Source of the DNA: Haloarchaeobius salinus
GTDB lineage: Archaea > Halobacteriota > Halobacteria > Halobacteriales > Natrialbaceae
Direction: 5' to 3'
DNA length: 64,000 nt
Assembly: GCF_024464185.1 (NCBI RefSeq)
Contig: NZ_JANHAU010000002.1
Coordinates: 868,001-932,000, forward strand
Under the pieces are notes generated by a model that saw only the letters and a program-made list of their open reading frames with translations, did not search any database and had not been told where the DNA came from. This document shows, in pieces, positions 55,390 to 59,147 of the stretch. Made by a program: the position numbers and the translations under genes. The first letter of the stretch is position 1; the number at the start of each line of letters is the position of its first letter.

Positions 55390-55464
55390 CGTCCCCGGCA
55401 CGATTCGAACGTGCGACACCCGGCTTCGAAGGCCGGTGCTCTGTCCAGGCTGAGCTACGGGAAC
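55390..55464 (-). tRNA. tRNA-Arg (anticodon TCG), island array, last gene
   Basis: Acceptor GTTCCCG/CGGGGAC (one G-T), discriminator G. The D-arm is GCTC/GAGC, the anticodon arm CCGGC-CTTCGAA-GCCGG (TCG), and the T-arm GCACG-TTCGAAT-CGTGC. It shares a 19-base D-arm block with the boundary tRNA-Arg at 51782, so the island duplicates the anticodon of its putative target. Confidence 0.93.
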
Positions 55465-55485
55465 ATGAGAGTGGCCGGAAAACTG

Positions 55486-55574
55486 CTGGAGCCGGAACAG
55501 CGTGCTACCTGGTTACACTACGGTGGACGAACGGATTCCACCGCCGGGATTCGAACCCGGACTTCCGGCTCCAG
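55486..55574 (-). ncRNA. tRNA-like cloverleaf in circularly permuted order (permuted tRNA or Y-RNA-like)
   Basis: Reading the minus strand: a 12-base stem arm CTGGAGCCGGAA, then T-arm CCGGG-TTCGAAT-CCCGG, then CGGTGGA, a 9-base loop (ATCCGTTCG), TCCACCG, then D-arm GTGT-AACCAGGTA-GCAC, then TTCCGGCTCCAG, the exact complement of the first arm. So acceptor (7/7), T-arm and D-arm are all present, but 3' half precedes 5' half and the molecule is closed at the acceptor end and open at the anticodon end. Anticodon is unclear: CTCCAG in the 5' part hints at Trp(CCA), CTCTGGA in the 3' part at Gln(CTG). There is no bulge-helix-bulge inside the perfect 12-bp stem. Size 89 nt. Confidence 0.6.
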
Positions 55575-55630
55575 AGGCGAAGGATGGCTCCAACTCGACG
55601 GCCACGGGATGAGTGATGGCGACCGGGAAA

Positions 55631-55695
55631 CTGTCGAGGCGGATCCGGTGTCGAGAGCACCCACGTGCTCTCTTTGTCCGGGATGTTCTCGATGG
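55631..55695. ncRNA. Structured RNA candidate A: long bulged hairpin
   Basis: Successive helices fold on one another: CTGTCGAG with CTCGATGG (two G-T pairs if plus sense), ATCCGG with CCGGGAT (one bulged G), and a perfect 8-bp apical helix GAGAGCAC/GTGCTCTC with loop CCAC. It sits between two unusual tRNA-like elements. The strand is uncertain; the G-T pairs favour the plus sense, the array favours minus. A single long imperfect hairpin of about 65 nt is the general form of Y RNAs. Confidence 0.4.
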
Positions 55696-55699
55696 ACGA

Positions 55700-55762
55700 G
55701 GCCACCGACAGGATTTGAACCTGCGAGTTCCTGGCGAAGCAACGCCCCGACTCGACGGTCGC
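55700..55762 (-). ncRNA. tRNA-like element lacking a normal D-arm
   Basis: A canonical T-arm (GCAGG-TTCAAAT-CCTGT) and acceptor GCGACCG/CGGTGGC (6 of 7 pairs) enclose only 31 bases instead of about 41. These could form one arm closed by GAGT/ACTC with an inner GGCG-TTGCTT-CGCC hairpin. No D-arm with the GG loop is present. An alternative anticodon reading (TTCGCCA, CGC for Ala) needs a G-G mismatch. Either a decayed tRNA or a tRNA mimic; it shares a CCGTCGAGT..GG block with the leader of the permuted element at 55486-55574. Confidence 0.5.
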
Positions 55763-55764
55763 CA

Positions 55765-55855
55765 CGTGCGGTCGGGAAACTGACGGCGCGACGGGCTATG
55801 ACTCCCGGTGTGGGCCTTGCGGGCTGAAGGAACGCACCGTCTCGTCGACCGCACG
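55765..55855. ncRNA. Structured RNA candidate B: terminal 10-bp stem with inner helices
   Basis: CGTGCGGTCG (55765-55774) is the exact reverse complement of CGACCGCACG (55846-55855), closing a 91-base segment. Inside, GACGG-C-GCG (55782-55790) pairs with CGC-A-CCGTC (55833-55841) around a 1x1 mismatch, and then CGGG (55792-55795) pairs with CCCG. The segment has no tRNA T-loop and no coding frame with protein character. Terminal long stem plus internal loop and about 90 nt length recall Y RNAs. Strand unknown, minus assumed from neighbours. Confidence 0.45.
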
Positions 55856-55946
55856 CTATGGGAACCGACAGAGGACGCGTCACCGGTCTGCGTCGCTACC
55901 TCGCTGGTACGACACAGAGCGTCACTGTCCACTGCCAGTTCCCGAG

Positions 55947-56022
55947 TGCTCCCGAGGGGAATCGAACCCCCGACCTCCAGTTTGAAAGACTGGCGTCCCT
56001 CGCCAACGGAGACTCCGGGAGC
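55947..56022 (-). tRNA. tRNA-Glu (anticodon TTC), island array
   Basis: Acceptor GCTCCCG/CGGGAGC, discriminator A. The D-arm is GTCT/GGAC, the anticodon arm CCAGT-CTTTCAA-ACTGG (TTC), and the T-arm GGGGG-TTCGATT-CCCCT. Its D-arm block (GAGTCTCCGTTGGCGAGG...) is identical to that of the array's tRNA-Gln(TTG) at 57705, which suggests a duplication with anticodon change. Confidence 0.93.
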
Positions 56023-56043
56023 CTCACTGCAATTGGTTCCGAG

Positions 56044-56117
56044 CGCCTGAGGAAGGACTCGAACCTCCCGCGACCGGGGTAACAGCCCGGCACCCCCACC
56101 AGGGGGGTATCCCAGGC
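56044..56117 (-). tRNA. tRNA-Asn (anticodon GTT), island array
   Basis: Acceptor GCCTGGG/CTCAGGC (one G-T), discriminator G. The D-arm is ACCC/GGGT, the anticodon arm CCGGG-CTGTTAC-CCCGG (GTT, codon AAC), and the T-arm GGAGG-TTCGAGT-CCTTC with one G-T pair. Confidence 0.93.
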
Positions 56118-56123
56118 ATCGAG

Positions 56124-56196
56124 AGGGCCCGACGGGATTCGAACCCGCTATCCTGCGGTTAAAAGCCGCTCGCCTGTCCTCATAGGCTCCGGGCCC
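56124..56196 (-). tRNA. tRNA-Lys (anticodon TTT), island array
   Basis: Acceptor GGGCCCG/CGGGCCC. The D-arm contains GCCTATGAGGACAGGC, the anticodon arm AGCGG-CTTTTAA-CCGCA has an A-A mismatch at the outer pair (TTT, codon AAA), and the T-arm is GCGGG-TTCGAAT-CCCGT. The outer mismatch is mildly unusual. Confidence 0.9.
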
Positions 56197-56199
56197 ACA

Positions 56200-56272
56200 T
56201 GCTCCAGCCCGGATTCGAACCGGGGGCTCGGCCGTGAGAGGGCCGTGAGTTTGGCCGCTACTCCACTGGAGC
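56200..56272 (-). tRNA. tRNA-Glu (anticodon CTC), island array
   Basis: Acceptor GCTCCAG/CTGGAGC, discriminator A. The D-arm is GAGT/ACTC, the anticodon arm CGGCC-CTCTCAC-GGCCG (CTC, codon GAG), and the T-arm CCCGG-TTCGAAT-CCGGG. All helices are fully paired. Confidence 0.93.
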
Positions 56273-56306
56273 GGGTTGGCCTCTCCTGGAAAGGGTCATC
56301 GGCCAG

Positions 56307-56431
56307 TGGGACGGGCAGGATTCGAACCTGCGTGTTCTCGTTACAAGTGAGATGAAGGAGCCCTCACCGTCGCACCGGATCTCCGGTAAAAACTCGGCGA
56401 GAGCGTGAATGCCAGGCTCTTCCACCGTCCC
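56307..56431 (-). tRNA. tRNA-Thr-like (anticodon TGT) locus with insertion and duplicated 5' half
   Basis: The 3' part is normal: anticodon arm TCTCA-CTTGTAA-CGAGA (TGT, closing A-C mismatch), T-arm GCAGG-TTCGAAT-CCTGC, acceptor CCGTCCC, discriminator A. A perfect 5' acceptor GGGACGG with a plausible D-arm (GAA...TTC with GG in the loop) lies far upstream at 56431. Between position 26 and the anticodon stem sit about 52 extra bases, containing an ACCGG-AGAT-CCGGT hairpin and a second, shortened 5' half (GCGACGGTGAGGGCTCCTTCA-like, acceptor 6/7). Both 5' halves end TTCA. Either a non-canonical intron or a partial duplication. Confidence 0.6.
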
Positions 56432-56435
56432 GCAG

Positions 56436-56507
56436 TCTCCCCGGCACGACTCGAACGTGCGTCTCCTCCTCTACAGGGAGGCATCGTAGCCGCTAGACCA
56501 CAGGGAG
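56436..56507 (-). tRNA. tRNA-Tyr (anticodon GTA), island array
   Basis: Acceptor CTCCCTG/CGGGGAG (one T-G), discriminator A. The D-arm GTCTAGCGGCTACGAT is weak, the anticodon arm is CCTCC-CTGTAGA-GGAGG (GTA), and the T-arm GCACG-TTCGAGT-CGTGC. C1-G72 is the archaeal Tyr identity pair. Confidence 0.93.
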
Positions 56508-56510
56508 AAA

Positions 56511-56593
56511 TGTCGCCGCGAGGATTCGAACCTCGGAAGGACCTACGCCAGCGGTTCTGAGCCGCTTCCCGTTGACCACTTGGGTACGGCGAC
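56511..56593 (-). tRNA. tRNA-Leu (anticodon CAG), island array
   Basis: Class II tRNA with acceptor GTCGCCG/CGGCGAC, anticodon arm AGCGG-CTCAGAA-CCGCT (CAG, codon CTG), a long variable arm (GGCGTAGGTCCTTC) and T-arm CGAGG-TTCGAAT-CCTCG. Discriminator A as expected for Leu. Confidence 0.93.
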
Positions 56594-56633
56594 AGGGAAT
56601 ACAGGGAATCGTGTACCGGTACAGTGACCGGCA

Positions 56634-56715
56634 TGCCGCCACCAGGATTCGAACCTGGGAAGGACTAACCACACGGTCCTCGACCGTGTCCGTTTGACCA
56701 CTCTGGCATGGCGGC
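56634..56715 (-). tRNA. tRNA-Leu (anticodon GAG) with C33, island array
   Basis: Class II tRNA with acceptor GCCGCCA/TGGCGGC, anticodon arm CACGG-TCGAGGA-CCGTG (GAG, codon CTC), variable arm about 14 nt, T-arm CCAGG-TTCGAAT-CCTGG, discriminator A. The base before the anticodon is C instead of the nearly universal T33, which could affect decoding. Confidence 0.88.
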
Positions 56716-56762
56716 ACAATTCGAGAATCGCTAATGACTCTGCGAATCACTTCGGCACGCAG

Positions 56763-56848
56763 CGGCGGGAGAGTGATTTGAACACTCGTGCCCTCGCGGA
56801 CGCCGCGCTTCCAACGCGGTCCCTTGGCCGGGCTAGGGAAATCCCGCC
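56763..56848 (-). tRNA. tRNA-Ser (anticodon GGA), island array
   Basis: Class II tRNA: acceptor GGCGGGA/TCCCGCC, discriminator G, anticodon arm CCGCG-TTGGAAG-CGCGG (GGA, codon TCC), a long variable arm and T-arm GAGTG-TTCAAAT-CACTC. Features are those of archaeal tRNA-Ser. Confidence 0.92.
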
Positions 56849-56850
56849 AA

Positions 56851-56932
56851 CGGTGAGACGGAGAGTCGAACTCCGAAGCCTCGCAGCTCTCGGTTTCAAA
56901 CCGAGCGCAGTCACCAATCTGCTTGTCTCACC
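56851..56932 (-). tRNA. tRNA-Ser (anticodon TGA), island array
   Basis: Class II tRNA: acceptor GGTGAGA/TCTCACC, discriminator G, D-arm GCAG/CTGC, anticodon arm CTCGG-TTTGAAA-CCGAG (TGA, codon TCA), variable arm about 15 nt and T-arm with TTCGACT loop. Only 2 bases from the preceding tRNA-Ser(GGA). Confidence 0.92.
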
Positions 56933-57074
56933 ACACGCCGTCGGAGCAAGCCCCAACGAGCCCCCTTCGCGCTACTCACGGGATGTCGGAAGATGCGTAT
57001 TGCTCAGCTTCTGACCCTCGCTTTTGGAGTAAGCGAGGTCACCAACACCCAGTCACGGTAGGGGCGAAAGGCGG

Positions 57075-57215
57075 TCACCTCGTTCCGTGGAAGTAAGCGC
57101 CGTCGCCGGTGACGCAGATTCTCACACTTCCAATCGTGTCGATGGACGTTGTTTCACCGAGCGGGACGTGGCGGAACGCTTCCTCGTTGCAGTCAGGGCA
57201 AATATTCTTTGACAT
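57075..57215 (-). CDS. Small CPxC zinc-binding protein inside the tRNA array
   Basis: A 46-residue frame (MSKNICPDCNEEAFRHV...VRICVTGDGAYFHGTR) starting two bases after the 3' end of tRNA-Ser(GCT). It has one CPDC knuckle and one later Cys, fewer than the four ligands of a full zinc ribbon, so it may dimerise or be a short CPxC-type micro-protein, a class common in haloarchaea. Co-expression with the tRNAs is implied by position. Function unknown. Confidence 0.6.
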   Translation of the reverse strand: MSKNICPDCNEEAFRHVPLGETTSIDTIGSVRICVTGDGAYFHGTR

Positions 57216-57217
57216 CA

Positions 57218-57300
57218 CGCCGTGTCCCGGAGTTGAACCGGGAACCCGTCGCCGGGGCTGGCGTAGCAGGCCAGTGGGGTCACCATTCCCCAGACACGGC
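57218..57300 (-). tRNA. tRNA-Ser (anticodon GCT), island array
   Basis: Class II tRNA: acceptor GCCGTGT/ACACGGC, discriminator G, D-arm GGGG/CCCC, anticodon arm CTGGC-CTGCTAC-GCCAG (GCT, codon AGC), long variable arm and T-arm CCCGG-TTCAACT-CCGGG. Third serine tRNA of the array. Confidence 0.93.
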
Positions 57301-57304
57301 ACAC

Positions 57305-57377
57305 TGAGCCGACGAGGATTCGAACCTCGGTCCTGTGCGCCCAAGGCACAGATCGTCGCCCGCTGGACCATCGGCTC
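57305..57377 (-). tRNA. tRNA-Pro (anticodon TGG), island array
   Basis: Acceptor GAGCCGA/TCGGCTC, discriminator A. The anticodon arm TGTGC-CTTGGGC-GCACA gives TGG (codon CCA), the T-arm is CGAGG-TTCGAAT-CCTCG, and the D-arm GTCC-AGCGGGCGAC-GAT is weak. A 7-bp hairpin (57385-57402) stands just upstream in the minus sense. Confidence 0.92.
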
Positions 57378-57384
57378 ACGGATA

Positions 57385-57402
57385 CTGCCGAGCGTTCGGC
57401 AG
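57385..57402. other. 7-bp hairpin upstream of tRNA-Pro
   Basis: CTGCCGA-GCGT-TCGGCAG is a perfect hairpin 7 bases before the 5' end of tRNA-Pro in the direction of the array, followed on its far side by AT-rich bases (TTGATTATCTATCTG). It could be a terminator for the upstream part of the array or part of a promoter for the downstream part. Confidence 0.4.
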
Positions 57403-57432
57403 TTGATTATCTATCTGTACGACTTTCCAACT

Positions 57433-57466
57433 GCGCAACCACGAACGGGTAGTCGTGATTGTGCGT
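57433..57466. other. Imperfect hairpin in the array gap
   Basis: CGCA..CACGA on one side pairs with TCGTG..TGCG on the other around the loop ACGGGTAG, giving 9 bp with an internal loop. It lies in a 250-base stretch between tRNA-Pro and tRNA-Asp that contains no tRNA and no gene. Confidence 0.35.
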
Positions 57467-57497
57467 CTCATCGCGGGGGCGTACTTCGGGTGCTCCC

Positions 57498-57604
57498 GGG
57501 AATACCACACCGGCTCATGTAGGTTGCAGACCCTGCTGGGCCCAGCATCGTGGGAACGATCCAGCTGATCGCACCAACGGGCTGCCTACCTCGATGGGTA
57601 TCCC
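57498..57604. ncRNA. Structured RNA candidate C: bulged terminal stem with branched interior
   Basis: In plus coordinates, GGGA (57498-57501) pairs with TCCC (57601-57604) and, after one bulged A, TACC (57503-57506) with GGTA (57597-57600). Inside, GTAGG/CCTAC, CAG/CTG and CCC/GGG stack as one helix with a 3-base and a 1-base bulge. Beyond it are two hairpins: the palindrome TGCTGGGCCCAGCA (57534-57547) and CGATC-CAGCT-GATCG (57557-57571). That is about 107 bases of ordered pairing in a gap of the tRNA array, without a tRNA T-loop. The terminal stem with a single bulge is like the Ro-binding stem of Y RNAs in form, not in proven sequence. Confidence 0.5.
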
Positions 57605-57627
57605 CACGTGGCCACGCCACGCATCCA

Positions 57628-57701
57628 CGCCGACGCCGGGATTTGAACCCGGATCACGGCCGTGACAGGACCGTATGCTCGCCGGATTACACCACGTCGG
57701 C
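57628..57701 (-). tRNA. tRNA-Asp (anticodon GTC), island array
   Basis: Acceptor GCCGACG/CGTCGGC, discriminator G. The D-arm is GTGT/GCAT, the anticodon arm CGGTC-CTGTCAC-GGCCG (GTC, one T-G pair), and the T-arm CCGGG-TTCAAAT-CCCGG. Identity elements fit archaeal Asp. Confidence 0.93.
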
Positions 57702-57704
57702 ATG

Positions 57705-57780
57705 TCGCCCCGGCCGGAATCGAACCGGCGACCTCCGGATTCAAAGTCCGGCGTCCCTCGCCAACGGAGACTCCGGGGCT
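57705..57780 (-). tRNA. tRNA-Gln (anticodon TTG), first gene of the island array
   Basis: Acceptor AGCCCCG/CGGGGCG pairs 6 of 7 with an unpaired first position (A-G), discriminator A. The D-arm block is identical to tRNA-Glu(TTC) at 55947. The anticodon arm is CCGGA-CTTTGAA-TCCGG (TTG), and the T-arm GCCGG-TTCGATT-CCGGC. The array begins here, reading leftwards. Confidence 0.88.
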
Positions 57781-57788
57781 CGACGTAG

Positions 57789-57880
57789 CCGCAGCTAACG
57801 CTGCGGAGATGTGTGCTAGCGACTCCTCGTACGCTCAGCGCGTACTGAATCGCTCGTTCGTTCCACTGTCAGGAACGAAC
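57789..57880. other. Row of three perfect hairpins ahead of the tRNA array
   Basis: CCGCAGC-TAAC-GCTGCGG (57789-57806), GTACGC-TCAGC-GCGTAC (57829-57845) and GTTCGTTCC-7 nt-GGAACGAAC (57856-57880) follow one another within 92 bases, starting 8 bases upstream of tRNA-Gln in the array's direction. This may be a leader RNA, an RNA gene in its own right, or terminators; no coding frame is seen. Confidence 0.45.
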
Positions 57881-58465
57881 GCAGACCAAACTGCCGCGAG
57901 CTTCAGTCGCCGTACTCGCGTGCCGCGGTGAGCGGAGCGAGTCCTAGGCGAAAGCAGGCGGCAATCCCGTGTTCCCCAGCCCCTGACGGGTAGTCCGCGT
58001 GGGAGCCGGGTTATGCGGGTGAGAGTGTCCGGAGATCGCCGGACTGCGTCGCACTTTCGCGTTCGATAGCGACGCAAACCCAGCGATTCTCGGCCGAACT
58101 CTTCGCACCCTGGTCTTGTAGATACTCGCCGAACACGCGACCCGCGGCTAAGCGAGAACGAGCACGCCGCGGTTTGAAGCGAGTATCGACCATGTAGCGA
58201 AATTCTCCGTTTTCGAGATTTGTTTCGGACGTCAATTACGGGATATCGTGGCAACTGTATTAAAGTTAGTCAGGGTGTGGTAACCACAGACAAGGAGGTC
58301 ATGAAGTCCTGCGCCAAGTATATTGTTAGAGGTCACTGCTGGAGCGCACAGAAACTATTTACAGCAAACTGCTGTCTAATACTGCAGATGGTTGGTCTAC
58401 CGTCGGTCCGGCTCTAGCCGGGAACCCAGTCACAGACGTGACTGATGGTTCTCGGTTAGAGACCA
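57881..58465. other. Gap between the tRNA array and the Cys-rich gene
   Basis: Nearly 600 bases without a convincing gene, apart from a weak minus-strand frame at 58011-58193. Bases 58200-58420 are AT-rich for this genome and probably carry promoters. AAGGAGGT at 58292-58299 stands directly before an ATG at 58301, but the spacing is too short and the 38-residue frame has no protein character. Confidence 0.4.
58011..58193 (-). CDS. Doubtful 60-residue protein
   Basis: The frame MVDTRFKPRRARSRLAAGRVFGEYLQDQGAKSSAENRWVC... (split for length at FKPRRARSRL) is basic and has no known relative. It could be an RNA-binding micro-protein or a chance frame. An upstream TTG would add 14 residues. Reported only because it stands between the hairpin row and the next gene with no competing feature. 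Confidence 0.25.
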   Translation of the reverse strand: MVDTRFKPRRARSRLAAGRVFGEYLQDQGAKSSAENRWVCVAIERESATQSGDLRTLSPA

Positions 58466-59074
58466 ATGACCGAGAATACTGACGCAGGCAAGTCTGAACA
58501 GACAGAGTGTAGCGACGCGCCTCCTCAACCGATTGACCCTACCGACTGTTCTTCGTGTCGGGAGACAAGCTCCATCCTGGCGTGCGATGCGTGCAACACC
58601 ACGCACTATGCCGAACTCCACGATGTCTCGCTTGGTGACTCTGAGTACGATGTGTGTAGCGACTGCCTCCAGTTGCTCGTCGATCAGGTCGAGCGATACT
58701 ACTGGTGGGAACGCCTGACTGAGGCGCACTACAACCGCGCAGCGGAATTCCTTCGGTCACTCGATGAAGTTTGGTGCGTCAAGGATCAGGCGTACGCTGG
58801 CGGCGAGTTGTGGGTTCATACGCCATATTGTGATGCGGCAGTCGTCAGAGATGTTTGCGACCACTTCGGGTTCCAAATCCGGTGGTTCAGCGTCGTAACT
58901 CCCAGTGACGAAGGATTTGATTGCGTCTCAGATCATGGACCCTGTATCGAAATTAACCTCACCTACACGAATCGCCCCTCGAACCCGCTCCCGTTAGAAT
59001 ACGACATCCAGGATGACGTGACGTACCACGAGATCGAGTGGCTCGAAAACCATCACCGCCTGTTCGACCAGTGA
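58466..59074 (+). CDS. Cys-rich zinc-binding-type hypothetical protein, island
   Basis: A 202-residue acidic protein. The first third has cysteines in CxxC spacing (CSSC about 28-31, CDAC about 40-43, CSDC about 64-67), which would bind one or two zinc ions. The second part (about 75-200) is a compact alpha/beta region with aromatic clusters (YYWWERL, IRWFSVV). No family recognised. It is followed after about 70 bases by a wHTH regulator in the same direction. Confidence 0.72.
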   Translation: MTENTDAGKSEQTECSDAPPQPIDPTDCSSCRETSSILACDACNTTHYAELHDVSLGDSEYDVCSDCLQLLVDQVERYYWWERLTEAHYNRAAEFLRSLDEVWCVKDQAYAGGELWVHTPYCDAAVVRDVCDHFGFQIRWFSVVTPSDEGFDCVSDHGPCIEINLTYTNRPSNPLPLEYDIQDDVTYHEIEWLENHHRLFDQ

Positions 59075-59147
59075 CTGATTGGAACAGGATATCGTAAACT
59101 CATTTCCGATAACACTTATTACTGATTCACTATTCTATTTTACAGCA

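Noticed and set aside
55536-55610. Linear tRNA-Gln(CTG) reading of the permuted element
   Set aside because: The sequence 5' of the anticodon-like loop gives no pairing for the acceptor CGGTGGA and only a weak anticodon stem, while the downstream TCCACCG pairs perfectly.
56307-56431. Standard intron after position 37 in the tRNA-Thr locus
   Set aside because: The only anticodon loop with T33 is CTTGTAA in the 3' part; no stem pairing supports an intron between 37 and 38.
58301-58417. 38-residue frame after a strong AAGGAGGT site
   Set aside because: Only one base separates the site from the ATG and the peptide has no protein-like character.
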